From positions 1 to 62,580 of the forward strand of contig DVGV01000020.1 in the NCBI GenBank assembly GCA_018712545.1: DNA of 62,580 bases, read 5' to 3'. Below the pieces are notes generated by a model. That model was given only the letters and a program-made list of their open reading frames with translations, did not search any database and was not told the origin of the DNA. The stretch is from Candidatus Coprenecus merdigallinarum. Lineage in GTDB: Bacteria; Bacteroidota; Bacteroidia; Bacteroidales; UBA932. The position numbers and the translations under genes were made by a program. Positions 52,285 to 61,296 of the stretch are shown here, piece after piece (the stretch's first letter is position 1; the number at the start of each line of letters is the position of its first letter).

Positions 52285-55110
52285 CTATCTGTTGCACAAC
52301 GCAGTAAAAGGACAATACCCGCAGGCCGCCCCGTCCTCACAGGCAGTGAACGGCACTTCGGGATCCAGAATCCGGTCCATCAGCCCCCCCAGTTCCTGCG
52401 TGAACTCCTCATACTCGGACTTCATGGCCACGCGCCACGACTGGCCGCCGGTATACAGACTCCGCGTGTAGTATATCTCCAGCCGCACATTATCCACATC
52501 CTCCGTCACGGGGCTTTTCTCCCGGTTCCTGAGAATCAGCAGGTACAGCAGCAGTTGGAAGAAATGGCTGCCCGCGGCACGGGTGTCGCTCCGGAAGAGA
52601 TCAGCAATCTCCCGGCAGTTGAAATGGTCTCCGCCTGTCTTGTAGTCGACGATCCTCAACTGCCCGCCGACACGGTCTATGCGGTCGAAAATACCCTGAA
52701 TCCGCACCCGGTTTCCTCCTAGAGTAACGAAGGGCGCTGAATACCGCTCCTCCAGATCCACAACAGTGTCCACTCCGTCTCCAGCAGCACGGGCCGCGTC
52801 CACCTCCAGGGTCCGGGAGGCAAGCCTGGCCACCAATGCTCCTGCGATGCGGTTGCGTCCATTAATATCCTTGAGGCCCAACTCATCATGGAAGCCTTCC
52901 TCCACCAGGGAGGCTATATATCCCGAATCTGCTGACAGCCTCCTGAGCTCATCCCGGTCCACCTGCCTGTTCCTGAACGGCCCGTACAGCCGCTTCATAA
53001 CAAAATGGTAGAGGGTCCCGAAGGCGGCGTTGTCCACTCCTTCGGACAGATCCTCAGGTTCTTCGAGTCCCAGGATATACTGATAATAGAAACGCATGGG
53101 GCAGCCCAGCCACATCTGGAGTGAGGAATTGGAATAGGTCATCTCCCGCAGCCGCTTAAGGTGCTCCCCGGTCTTTGGCACCGGGGCGACCTCCTGCAGG
53201 CTGTTGCCTGTGACTGTAAACGAGACGGTGCGGCGCCTTATTGGATAGCGGTAATGGTATTCCAGCTGCTTGATGTAACGGCTCTCCTCCCCCGAGCGCA
53301 GCCCTTCGCCGCGGCTGTCGGTCAACAGCCACACCCTGCGGGCCCTGCAGATGCTGCGGTAGAAATGGTAGGCGGATATCGAATCCTGGAACTCATAGGT
53401 CGGCAGGCCGAAGCCCCTGCGCAGATTGTAGGGGATCATAGATGCCGCGGTGTTGCGGGATGGGAAGGTACCCTCGTTGACGGAGAGAACGATAAGGTTC
53501 TCGAAGTCCAGAGCCCTGATCTCCAGAGGTCCCATAATCTGCAGTCCGTCCAGGGGCTCTCCGCTGAAGGGAATGGACACCGAGGCTTCCAGGCGGCGGA
53601 GCAGACGGAAATAGGTGTCCTTGCGCATGTCGATACTCAGGGAGTGCAGCAGGTTAAGACTGCGGCTGTAACCCATCAGGAACTCCCGGTCTATGCTGTC
53701 GGCTCCCTCCGCGACAGAGTCGAGAATGGAGCTCAAGTATTCTGAAACGGATTCGGATGCAGGGACTCCCGGTTCCGACGCATCCCTGAAAATGAGGCCC
53801 AGAAGCGGGATTTCCTCCCTGAGAGACTCTGCGTCAGGATAGATGGTATTCTCCCTTATTATCCTGTCTCTCATAACTTTAACCCGGTCCCTGAGAGCCT
53901 CGGTACCTCCGATGAAGGGATGAGCCAGAAGAGCCAGTACGTCCTTCCAGTAGAAACTGACCTGTCCGTTGCGGAGACGGAGCCGGTCCTGAAGGGCCGC
54001 CAGAGCGGAGACAAATGAGGATACATTGCTGTGAGCCAGGGAATAGCCCATGGTGACATTGACAGGCCTCACCTCCTCCGGCAGGGAGTTGAGCAGGGGG
54101 AACAGCAGCTGTTCGTCCGGCAGGAGCACGGCTGTCGAGAACAGATCCGACGAACCTTCCTCACGGACTATCTGCTTAAGGATATCATGGACATATTTCG
54201 CCTGACCGACGGCCGAAGGGACGGACACCGCTTCTATCAGCGGAGGAGCACTGCACAGCCCCCCGTCCTCCGGCAACGGATGCCGGGACGGATAGCGGGA
54301 GACATTGTCCTCCATGAACAGGGAGGATTTGTTGGCCGGATCCCGCACTGCATCTCCGTAATAGTCCCAGTAGAAATCCCCGCGGCCTATTTTCTGAAGA
54401 GTGTCCATGAGAGTCCTCTCGCAACGGTTGGGAGCATTCAGCCCTACAAAGACGGTCTGTCCCCAGCTCTCCAGGACCCGGATCAGGTCCTGGTCACCGT
54501 CCTTCAGACTTTCCGCCACCGAACGGTAGATCATGCCCTCGTAGGCCTCTCCCCTGCTCTCCAGCCGGGTTCTCAGCCCCGTGTAGATGGCGTACAGGCT
54601 GTCCCACATACCCAGGAACTGCTGCTCCTTGCGTCCTTCGCGGCAGGGTATGACCACACCCCAGAAAGAGGCTATGGCCTCACGCTGCGCCGGGCTCAGA
54701 TAGCTGTAGCGGCTTTCAATCTCCTTGAGGTCACGGATGTTGGTAAAAAGACCTTCGGCATCGGCCATATACTTGTCGATGTCATCGAAGTCGCCCAGAA
54801 TCACCTCTCCGCGGTAGATGAAATCGTCGAAGCTCTCGTCGTAACCGGGTACCTTCTCCCTGTAGACACTGTAGAGCCGGTGGAGAAGAGTGATGCGGTC
54901 AAGCGGACGCAGGCCGGAAAGCTCCGAGAACAGGTCGCTGATATTGGTTATCCGGGGAGCAAATATGGGTCTGTCCGTGCACTCGCCCAGATACCTGCGG
55001 AAGAACAGGGACGAGCGCCGGTTTGGAAATACAAAGCAGTAGCCGCGCATGTCCCCTCCTGTGAGGGAGTAGAACTGCCCGGCCACGCTTCTGAGAAACT
55101 CCTTTCGCAT
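52285..55110 (-). CDS. AddB-like PD-(D/E)XK nuclease
   Basis: A 941-residue partner of the AddA-like helicase. The N-terminal two thirds are a degenerate helicase core typical of AddB (YCFVFPNRRSSLFFRRYLGE; VLLPDEQLLFPLLNSLP), without a working Walker A. The C-terminal nuclease has RIVDYKTGGD (Asp822, Lys824). An iron-sulfur cluster is likely: one Cys upstream (WLGCPMRFYY) and Cys924, Cys930, Cys933, Cys939 at the end (CGYCPFTALC), as in AddB. It is 21 bases after pgi on the same strand, so a gpsA-pgi-addB-addA transcript is possible. Confidence 0.88.
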   Translation of the reverse strand: MRKEFLRSVAGQFYSLTGGDMRGYCFVFPNRRSSLFFRRYLGECTDRPIFAPRITNISDLFSELSGLRPLDRITLLHRLYSVYREKVPGYDESFDDFIYRGEVILGDFDDIDKYMADAEGLFTNIRDLKEIESRYSYLSPAQREAIASFWGVVIPCREGRKEQQFLGMWDSLYAIYTGLRTRLESRGEAYEGMIYRSVAESLKDGDQDLIRVLESWGQTVFVGLNAPNRCERTLMDTLQKIGRGDFYWDYYGDAVRDPANKSSLFMEDNVSRYPSRHPLPEDGGLCSAPPLIEAVSVPSAVGQAKYVHDILKQIVREEGSSDLFSTAVLLPDEQLLFPLLNSLPEEVRPVNVTMGYSLAHSNVSSFVSALAALQDRLRLRNGQVSFYWKDVLALLAHPFIGGTEALRDRVKVMRDRIIRENTIYPDAESLREEIPLLGLIFRDASEPGVPASESVSEYLSSILDSVAEGADSIDREFLMGYSRSLNLLHSLSIDMRKDTYFRLLRRLEASVSIPFSGEPLDGLQIMGPLEIRALDFENLIVLSVNEGTFPSRNTAASMIPYNLRRGFGLPTYEFQDSISAYHFYRSICRARRVWLLTDSRGEGLRSGEESRYIKQLEYHYRYPIRRRTVSFTVTGNSLQEVAPVPKTGEHLKRLREMTYSNSSLQMWLGCPMRFYYQYILGLEEPEDLSEGVDNAAFGTLYHFVMKRLYGPFRNRQVDRDELRRLSADSGYIASLVEEGFHDELGLKDINGRNRIAGALVARLASRTLEVDAARAAGDGVDTVVDLEERYSAPFVTLGGNRVRIQGIFDRIDRVGGQLRIVDYKTGGDHFNCREIADLFRSDTRAAGSHFFQLLLYLLILRNREKSPVTEDVDNVRLEIYYTRSLYTGGQSWRVAMKSEYEEFTQELGGLMDRILDPEVPFTACEDGAACGYCPFTALCNR

Positions 55111-55130
55111 GTGCGGAGTCCTGCCGGTTG

Positions 55131-56432
55131 TTATTCGAGCCGCTTGCGGATGGCCTCGGCCTGAGCCTCATATCCGGGCTTGCCGAGGAGGGCGAACATA
55201 TTCTTCTTGTACGCCTCCACTCCGGGCTGGTCAAAAGGATTGACTCCGAGGATGTAGGCCGAGATACCGCAGGCCTCCTCGAAGAACATCAGGAGCTCGC
55301 CGAGATTGTACTCGTCGATACGGTCCATCACTACCCTTCCCTGAGGTACGCCTCCGTCGATATGGGCCAGACGGGTGCCTGCCTCGGCCATCCTGTTGCA
55401 GTGCTCGAGGTGCATGCCGGTAAGGAAGTTGAGTCCGTCCAGGTTCTGGGGATCGTTGGTGATCACCAGCTCACGGCCTGCGTGCTCTACCGAGATCACG
55501 GTCTCGAAGAGCATCCTCTCGCCGTCCTGGATGTACTGGCCCATCGAGTGAAGGTCTGTGGTGAAATTCACAGAAGCAGGGAAGATGCCCTTGCCCTCCT
55601 TGCCCTCCGACTCGCCGAAAAGCTGCTTCCACCATTCGCCGACGTACTGGAGCTTGGGGTTGAAATTGACCAGAATCTCCACCTTCTTGCCGGCATCGTA
55701 GTGCTCGTTGCGGGCTGCGGCGTAGATGAGGGCGGGATTCTCCTCACTGCGCTCCGAGCAGCGGCGGGCCATGGCGGCGGCCCCCTTGAGCAGGGCGCGG
55801 ATATCGTAGCCGGCCAGAGCTATAGGCAGAAGACCGACAGGGGTCAGGACGGAGAAACGGCCTCCTACATTGTCGGGAATCACGAAGGTACGGTAGCCCT
55901 CCTGGTCCGAGAGGCTCTTCAGGGCGCCGCGGGCCTTGTCGGTGACTGCCACGATACGGGAAGCCGCCTCTGACTTGCCGTAGCGCTCCTCGATGTGTTC
56001 CTTGATGACACGGAAGGCCACTGCGGGCTCGGTGGTGGTGCCGGACTTGGAGATTACCACAGCCGCCACGGACTTGTCCTGAATGTAGTCCAGCAGCTCG
56101 GCGTGATACTCCTCAGAAAGATTGAAGCCTGCAAAAACAACCTGGATGCCCTTCTGATTTAGAGCAAAAGAGTGCGACAGGGCCTCGAGGGCGGCCTTTG
56201 CTCCGAGATAGGAGCCGCCGATACCGATGACCACCGCCACCTGCACGCCCTTGTCCTTCCACTCCCCGGCGATGTCCTCGCAGCCTTTCACGATGGGCTC
56301 AGGAGTGTCCGAGGGCAGGTCGAGCCATCCTAAGAAATCATTGCCTCTGCCTTGTCTTCCCTGAAGCGTGTCGAAGGCGGTCATGGCCTTCGCGATATAT
56401 TCCTTCGAGGGTTTGAAATTTACATTTACCAT
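55131..56432 (-). CDS. pgi: Glucose-6-phosphate isomerase
   Basis: A 433-residue glycolytic enzyme interconverting glucose-6-phosphate and fructose-6-phosphate. SIS-domain motifs: VAVVIGIGGSYLGAKAALEAL, VVISKSGTTTEPAVAFRV (phosphate-binding), GGRFSVLTPVGLLP, and a C-terminal GGVPQGRVVMDRIDEYNLGEL plus NPFDQPGVEAYK with the catalytic Lys. The size matches the short bacterial form. ATG 56432 is preferred to the ATG at 56519, which reads back into gpsA codons. It is 31 bases after gpsA. Confidence 0.96.
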   Translation of the reverse strand: MVNVNFKPSKEYIAKAMTAFDTLQGRQGRGNDFLGWLDLPSDTPEPIVKGCEDIAGEWKDKGVQVAVVIGIGGSYLGAKAALEALSHSFALNQKGIQVVFAGFNLSEEYHAELLDYIQDKSVAAVVISKSGTTTEPAVAFRVIKEHIEERYGKSEAASRIVAVTDKARGALKSLSDQEGYRTFVIPDNVGGRFSVLTPVGLLPIALAGYDIRALLKGAAAMARRCSERSEENPALIYAAARNEHYDAGKKVEILVNFNPKLQYVGEWWKQLFGESEGKEGKGIFPASVNFTTDLHSMGQYIQDGERMLFETVISVEHAGRELVITNDPQNLDGLNFLTGMHLEHCNRMAEAGTRLAHIDGGVPQGRVVMDRIDEYNLGELLMFFEEACGISAYILGVNPFDQPGVEAYKKNMFALLGKPGYEAQAEAIRKRLE

Positions 56433-56463
56433 AACTGTTGTTTTATAAGTTGATTGTATATTG

Positions 56464-57501
56464 TCACATAAGGAAGTCCTGCAGGCCGCGCACAGCCTCC
56501 GCCGCGTTGCGTCCACCATAGAGGATGGAATAGACGGTATCCGCTATGGGCATGCTGACCTGAAACTTGCGGTTGATCTCGTGTATCGCCCTGGTGGCGT
56601 AATAACCCTCGGCCACCTGGTTCATCTCGAGGATGGCGGTCCGGACCGAGTAGCCCTTGCCGAGCATGCGGCCGAAGTTGCGGTTACGAGAGAAGGGGGA
56701 GTTGCAGGTCACCAGCAGGTCGCCCAGGTAGGCCGACATGGAGGTGTTGCGGCGGACGTCGGGATTGGTCACGTTTATGAACTCTTTCATCTCCCGGAAA
56801 CAGCTGGCTATCAGCACTGCCATGAAGTTGTCACCATAACCGCAGCCGTAGCAGATGCCGGCGGCGATCGCGTAGACGTTCTTCAGGGCCGCTGCGTACT
56901 CGACCCCGTAGATGTCGGTGCAGGCGATCGTATTGACATAGTAGTTGCGGAAAAATCCGCAGAGATACTCGGCCACTTCCAGATACTTGGAGGACAGAGT
57001 GATGTAGGACAGCCGCTCCATGCTCACCTCCTCGGCGTGGCACGGACCGCTGATCACTCCTATCCGGTCGAAAGGCACACCGTAGTCCTGATGGAAATAC
57101 TCGGCTACCGTCAGAAAGCGGTCACCCACAAATCCCTTGACGGCGGAAATCAGCAGCTTGCCGGCATAGGACGCCGTAATCTTGGCAACCTCGCCCATGA
57201 AATATGCCGAAGGAACCGCGAATATAAGTATGTCCGACTCCGAAACCACATAGTTGATATCGTTGGTCATGGTGAAACTGTCGGCGTCAAGTTCCACTGC
57301 AGGCAGATATTTGGAGTGATGGTGATACCGCTCGATATGCTCTATGGCACTGGTGTCGCGCATATACCAGTTAAGCTGCCGGCCGTTGTCGCTCAGCAGC
57401 TTGACCAGAGCCGTAGCCCAGCTTCCTCCGCCTATGACCCCGAAAACCGGATCATCCTTCATCTCCACTTCCCCTGCCTTTTCGTATACTGTATTTTTCA
57501 T
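56464..57501 (-). CDS. gpsA: Glycerol-3-phosphate dehydrogenase [NAD(P)+]
   Basis: A 345-residue enzyme reducing dihydroxyacetone phosphate to sn-glycerol-3-phosphate, the phospholipid backbone. Rossmann motif FGVIGGGSWATALVKLL at about 20-36, then AVPSAYF, ISAVKGF (catalytic Lys), GVISGPCHAEEV, YGVEYAAALKNVYAIAAGICYG and the C-terminal SRNRNFGRMLG with AEGYYATRA. Start 57501 (MKNTVYEK) is used because the longer frame from 57531 begins inside the -7 box; an ATG at 57462 is also possible. Confidence 0.95.
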   Translation of the reverse strand: MKNTVYEKAGEVEMKDDPVFGVIGGGSWATALVKLLSDNGRQLNWYMRDTSAIEHIERYHHHSKYLPAVELDADSFTMTNDINYVVSESDILIFAVPSAYFMGEVAKITASYAGKLLISAVKGFVGDRFLTVAEYFHQDYGVPFDRIGVISGPCHAEEVSMERLSYITLSSKYLEVAEYLCGFFRNYYVNTIACTDIYGVEYAAALKNVYAIAAGICYGCGYGDNFMAVLIASCFREMKEFINVTNPDVRRNTSMSAYLGDLLVTCNSPFSRNRNFGRMLGKGYSVRTAILEMNQVAEGYYATRAIHEINRKFQVSMPIADTVYSILYGGRNAAEAVRGLQDFLM

Positions 57502-57528
57502 GCACTTGATATGTCTAACTCTTTTCTG

Positions 57529-57536
57529 CAAATATA
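57529..57536 (-). promoter_or_regulatory. -7 box of gpsA
   Basis: Minus strand TATATTTG, 27 bases before the ATG at 57501. Confidence 0.55.
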
Positions 57537-57603
57537 CGCAGAAACCGAGAGCAAAGGAAATTTATTTACTTTGCCGAGGTGCCACAGTATATGCGGCGCA
57601 GCC

Positions 57604-58227
57604 TCAATAAAAAAACATATCCCCCTCAACCCGCCCCCATCTGCGGGCCCTGAGATCCCGGGGACGGATGAGGAAATAGTACATCCCGCAATCGTAGAAG
57701 CGCAGCCCCCAGCGGTCATCCTCGTCTATCTGCAGCAGCGACATACAGCCCGGATGAGCCTGACGCACCTCTTCCTGATAAGGCTCGCCCAGTAGGATGT
57801 GGCCGTCGTCCCGCGGAGACTCCGCCCTGGCGAACAGCATCTCCTCCGCCGGTCTGAAAACGCTCTCGTCCGTTCCCTCCCAGCACATCTCATACGGTCG
57901 CAGGCCCTCCTCCCGCTCAGTGTACAGCACCGCCGGAGAATCATGGTAATCCAGGGGAGAGCCGCCATCCCCCAGAAAATAGTCTATCGGTGCGAAGAAG
58001 TACAGCATCCCCTTGTGCGGCAGCAGCCCCTCCGGATCCAGCCCCGCAATATCCGCACACCTGATCTGACACACGAACGTCAGCGGCTCCGGATACCTGC
58101 CGCCGTCCTCATCCTCCACCTCAATACAGGGATAGGCCATCCCTTCCGGCATATCGGGGGCACCCCACCAGTGGCTGCGGCCGGTGAGGTCCTTATCCGT
58201 TGTTCTTGTTGTAATCTGTATCGCCAT
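57604..58227 (-). CDS. DUF1963 family protein
   Basis: A 207-residue cytoplasmic protein of the DUF1963 family, a beta-rich fold of unknown function. Family text: KDLTGRSHWWGAPDMPEGMAYP at the start, PLTFVCQIRCADIAGLDPEGLLPHKGMLYFFAPIDYFLG in the middle and HILLGEPYQEEVRQ near the end, with the LLQID strand closing the domain. It follows the ATPase gene by 12 bases on the same strand and so may share its transcript; no enzymatic residues can be assigned. Confidence 0.85.
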   Translation of the reverse strand: MAIQITTRTTDKDLTGRSHWWGAPDMPEGMAYPCIEVEDEDGGRYPEPLTFVCQIRCADIAGLDPEGLLPHKGMLYFFAPIDYFLGDGGSPLDYHDSPAVLYTEREEGLRPYEMCWEGTDESVFRPAEEMLFARAESPRDDGHILLGEPYQEEVRQAHPGCMSLLQIDEDDRWGLRFYDCGMYYFLIRPRDLRARRWGRVEGDMFFY

Positions 58228-58239
58228 AACTGTTATCCG

Positions 58240-59499
58240 TCAATCCTTAAGACAATTTATCGGCACCACATAGATACCGTCCGGCCTTCTGTATGCAGGA
58301 CCTGTAGCCGTGACTATCATCATAAACGCCGGGGCCTTCTCAACCACTTCCTTTAACCTGAGAAGGTTCCTGACTCCTTCATCTATTAATTTATTTCCGC
58401 CCAATTTAATTTCTACTGCTGCCCAAGAGCCATCCGGAAGATGGATAACGGCATCACATTCCAGGCCATTGCCGTCCCTGTAATGACGCACTTCGCCTTT
58501 CATAACTCCGGAATAAATTACGAGATCCCGGACTACCATATCCTCAAAGAACAGCCCGAACGAATTGAGGTCCTTCATCAAATCATCCGGCGAGACACGA
58601 AGCGCCGCACATGCTATCGAGGTATCAACAAAATGCCGCGTCGGTGTTGAACGCACGGCAGCCTTGCTCCGTATATTTGGATTCCATGCAAGAATGTCCT
58701 CTATGATATACAGGTCCTTCAGTGCATCAAGATAATCATCGTAAGTCTTGGCATCAAATGCACTTCGGTTATTAGAGCGGATAATGTCCTGTATAATCGT
58801 CGCGGCCGGAGCCTGAGTCGATATGTTCCGGGCATAGCTTCTGAGAATCATCCTCAGCACCTCCGGCTTCCTGTTCCGGAACTTCTCGTTATCCGAATTC
58901 TCGAAATTAAACAGCCCTTCATAATAATTGGAAGTTATATCCAGAGCCACATCCTCATCATCCACCAATGACTGAGGCCAGCCGCCCCTGCAGAGCAGAA
59001 AAGCCGTTTTTCTGAGACTATAACCGTTGTTTTCAAAATAGACACTCCGACCTGGATTCATAAAAAGATCACTGATGGAGACCTTACCGTTCGATTCCAG
59101 CGACTCAAACAGACTCATAGGACGCATTTTTATCGGCACAATGCGACCTGCCCCGGAATGATGAACCTTAGTCTTGTCCTCCGGAGTCGAGCTGCCGGTA
59201 AGGATGAACTGGCCGAAACCGGCATTCTCATCCACACAATTCCGCACCTCGTCCCAGATCTGAGGCACAGCCTGCCATTCATCGATAAGCCTGGGCTTCT
59301 CCCCTTCCAGCACAACCCTCGGTTCCATGCGCGCAAGACTGATCTCGCTTTCCGTACTGAGTTTCCTCGCACTTTTTGCAAACCGCATGGCAGTCGTCGT
59401 CTTCCCGCAGAACTTCGGGCCTGCAATAAGCACCGCCCCGGAAGACTTCATTTTCCTCTCTATCTGAGACTCGATTATACGCTTTAAGTACTTGTCCAT
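58240..59499 (-). CDS. AAA-type ATPase with DUF4143 C-terminal domain
   Basis: A 419-residue protein of the AAA_14/DUF4143 group. Walker A is LIAGPKFCGKTTTA (Lys33); Walker B-like LIDEWQAVPQIWDEVRN and sensor QFILTGSS follow. The DUF4143 part (about 215-400) contains DDYLDALKDLYIIEDILAW, STPTRHFVDTSIACAALR, FEDMVVRDLVIYSG and DGNGLECDAVIHLPDGSWAAVEIKLGG, whose D...EIK pattern resembles a PD-(D/E)XK nuclease fold. These ATPases are common in Bacteroidetes and their role is unclear. Two copies of AAAATTCCGCAATTTG sit over and upstream of its promoter. A second member starts at 62220. Confidence 0.88.
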   Translation of the reverse strand: MDKYLKRIIESQIERKMKSSGAVLIAGPKFCGKTTTAMRFAKSARKLSTESEISLARMEPRVVLEGEKPRLIDEWQAVPQIWDEVRNCVDENAGFGQFILTGSSTPEDKTKVHHSGAGRIVPIKMRPMSLFESLESNGKVSISDLFMNPGRSVYFENNGYSLRKTAFLLCRGGWPQSLVDDEDVALDITSNYYEGLFNFENSDNEKFRNRKPEVLRMILRSYARNISTQAPAATIIQDIIRSNNRSAFDAKTYDDYLDALKDLYIIEDILAWNPNIRSKAAVRSTPTRHFVDTSIACAALRVSPDDLMKDLNSFGLFFEDMVVRDLVIYSGVMKGEVRHYRDGNGLECDAVIHLPDGSWAAVEIKLGGNKLIDEGVRNLLRLKEVVEKAPAFMMIVTATGPAYRRPDGIYVVPINCLKD

Positions 59500-59516
59500 G
59501 GCATCTTGATTTTGTG

Positions 59517-59524
59517 CAAAGATA
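59517..59524 (-). promoter_or_regulatory. -7 box of the DUF4143 ATPase gene
   Basis: Minus strand TATCTTTG, 17 bases before the ATG at 59499. Confidence 0.55.
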
Positions 59525-59536
59525 GCAAACGGTTTC

Positions 59537-59604
59537 AAAATTCCGCAATTTGAGGCAAATAAATTCCCGAAAATATTGAAATAAAATTCCGCAATTTGTG
59601 GAAT
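59537..59604. repeat. Tandem operator-like repeats upstream of the DUF4143 ATPase gene
   Basis: AAAATTCCGCAATTTG occurs at 59537-59552 and 59583-59598, 46 bases apart. The second copy belongs to a near-palindrome ATTCCGCAATTTGTGGAAT (59586-59604; 16 of 19 positions symmetric). The first overlaps the expected -33 region of the leftward promoter. It looks like a binding site for a dimeric regulator. Confidence 0.65.
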
Positions 59605-59631
59605 AAACTCAGAAAACTTGACAAAATGACT

Positions 59632-59649
59632 TGAACTGAAAAAAGTTCA
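59632..59649. repeat. Small hairpin before the IS remnant
   Basis: TGAACT-GAAAAA-AGTTCA. It may be part of the lost left end of the insertion sequence or of its leader; no target duplication can be defined. Confidence 0.3.
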
Positions 59650-59679
59650 CAGATTTGAGAGCATAAATCAAACGAGTCA

Positions 59680-60092
59680 ATGAGAGAAAGACACAAGCGA
59701 GACATTGTCCTGAAGACCGACCCTGTGACCAAGGAGAAGTATTGGTCCAACGAGGTCGTCACAGTTTACAAACCGGACGAAGAAGACCGTGTTAATGCAG
59801 TTCTGGACATTCTTAAAGGCGTAACGACGGCGGAGGAAGTCAGAAAAAAGTTTGACATCGCAACTGTCAACAGCGTCTATACATGGATCGGGAAATATGT
59901 AACTCAGGAGAAAGCATTATCTTTGGAGGAACAATCCGAAGAAGATATGGCCAGGAAAAGTAAAGATGACCAGATCCGGGAACTCCGGGCGCAACTCAAG
60001 CAGGCACGAAAGGATGCGGAACTTGAGAAGTTGCGGGCAAAGGCCTATGACACGATGATTAATTTGGCCGAGGAGACGTTCAACATTCCCAT
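59680..60092 (+). mobile_element. IS3-family remnant
   Basis: The part of the region that can be traced to the insertion sequence, from the orfA start to the junction near 60088-60093. The true left end is not identifiable, and the right end with orfB is deleted. Confidence 0.65.
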
Positions 60093-60189
60093 AAGTTGTA
60101 ATCGGTTTCCGATATTGTCTGAAAATACAGTAACCTTCACATCTGCAGGAACGTCTTTCAAGAGCACCAATGTTTTTAGTCCGATGTAA
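59680..60189 (+). pseudogene. Truncated IS3-family transposase OrfA fused to foreign sequence
   Basis: A 169-residue frame. Residues 1-137 match the OrfA (helix-turn-helix plus coiled coil) of IS3-family elements seen in Bacteroidales: RHKRDIVLKTDPVTKEKYWSNEVV, EEVRKKFDIATVNSVYTWIGKYV, then the charged helix EEDMARKSKDDQIRELRAQLKQARKDAELEKLRAKAYDTMINLAEETFNIPI. The normal tail (a basic end after NIPI) and all of OrfB are missing. From about 60090 the frame reads antisense through the ORF6N gene. It is thus an IS fragment and cannot transpose by itself. Confidence 0.8.
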
Positions 60190-60864
60190 TTGTCCACCAC
60201 GAATATGGTTCTCCTGGCCGTTGCATAAATCTGTTGGTAAGCCAAACCGGACTCTACAGGCTGGCCGTTGAGTATTAACCATTCTCTTCTGATGGTAGGA
60301 TGGCTGAAATCCTGCATGACATTTGCAAGTTCCGACTTTGTTACGACATCTCCCAGCGTATCTATTATGCTGGCGACCTTGTCATCAACAGACGATAAGG
60401 ATTTGCGCAAATCAAGCAAGTCCTGTGTGTTCCGGGTTGTCTGCAAAGATAGTTGGAGATATTCCCTCTGCCTCAACAGCGGCTGGTTGTCAACAATGTA
60501 GTCCTTCATCTGCTTGAAGATGCGAATCAAGGCTTTACTTTGCCTGGTTGCCAACTCACCTTTCAAGACAGTCATAAGCATATATATTCCCTGCTCCGTA
60601 AAAGCGTAAGGGCTGTATCTGCGACCGCCCCAACTTGAGGTGGAATTTTTGCACCTCAAGATTTCACACTCTTCATCAGTCAACTGGAACATAAAGTCCT
60701 GTTCGAATTTCTCAATGTTATTCTTCACCTGCCGATTAAAGTTCTTAGTGCTATATCCATAGATTTTGGCCAGATCCATATCCAGCATTACGCGAACACC
60801 TCGGACATAGTAAATAACTCCTTTAAGATATTTCTTCAGCTACAATGTTCTTCTCCATATTCAT
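60090..60864 (-). pseudogene. ORF6N-domain gene, frameshifted at the 5' end and truncated at the 3' end
   Basis: The open part (60788 down to 60045) encodes MLDMDLAKIYGYSTKNFNRQVKNN and a long region with FVVDNYIGLKTLVLLKDVPADVKVTVFSDN, an ORF6N protein; ORF6N is an N-terminal DNA-binding-type domain of phage and mobile-element proteins. Two lesions are seen. In the correct frame the domain extends upstream (GVIYYVRGVRV), but the only ATG (60864, MNMEKNIVAEEIS) is in another frame; deleting one T near 60825-60828 would join them. The last 15 residues are antisense to the IS orfA, so the native C-terminus is lost. Probably inactive. Confidence 0.75.
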
Positions 60865-61053
60865 AAGTTATATATTAATCTGCAGGGAGACAACCACGAC
60901 ATTCATTTGCGTACGCCCATTCTATACCGCAGTCTTTTATTTCCCAATTGTTCGTACTATTGTTCAACTTCTTAATGGATATTCACCAGTTGCTTACACG
61001 CAAAAATACAACATTCGGAACAATGAAGCCAGTCTCGAAACGGTTATAAACGG
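60865..61053. other. Noncoding gap
   Basis: About 190 bases with no convincing gene, promoter or hairpin. A 77-residue frame on the plus strand (60845-61078) has an unnatural composition and no start signal. Confidence 0.4.
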
Positions 61054-61296
61054 CTATACTCTCATACGCAACCGGTAGAGCATCTGCGGGACATGCCGGA
61101 TATCCGTCCCTAGGAACTGCTGTATGTCATCGATCGTCAATCCGCGCTTACCGCTGCCCGCTGCCACATTTCTCCGGATATTGTCTATAAGCCGCACGAT
61201 GTCCTCGTCCTCTCCGACACATACGATTGCCCTGCTGCGGTCAGAACGCTCCACGACTTCTATAAGCCCGTGGCCGTAAGCATCCTTGAGGATCAT
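61054..61296 (-). CDS. Small unknown protein
   Basis: An 80-residue protein I do not recognise, with believable composition: IEVVERSDRSRAIVCVGEDEDIVRLIDNIRRNV followed by GLTIDDIQQFLGTDIRHVPQMLYRLRMRV, two probable helical parts. It begins 8 bases after a TAA (61305-61307) that would be the stop of the upstream gene if that gene is read in the frame that looks native at its end. The two would then be an operon. Confidence 0.5.
   Translation of the reverse strand: MILKDAYGHGLIEVVERSDRSRAIVCVGEDEDIVRLIDNIRRNVAAGSGKRGLTIDDIQQFLGTDIRHVPQMLYRLRMRV

Noticed and set aside
60845-61078. Plus-strand 77-residue frame
   Set aside because: Composition is unlike a real protein and nothing supports its start or conservation.
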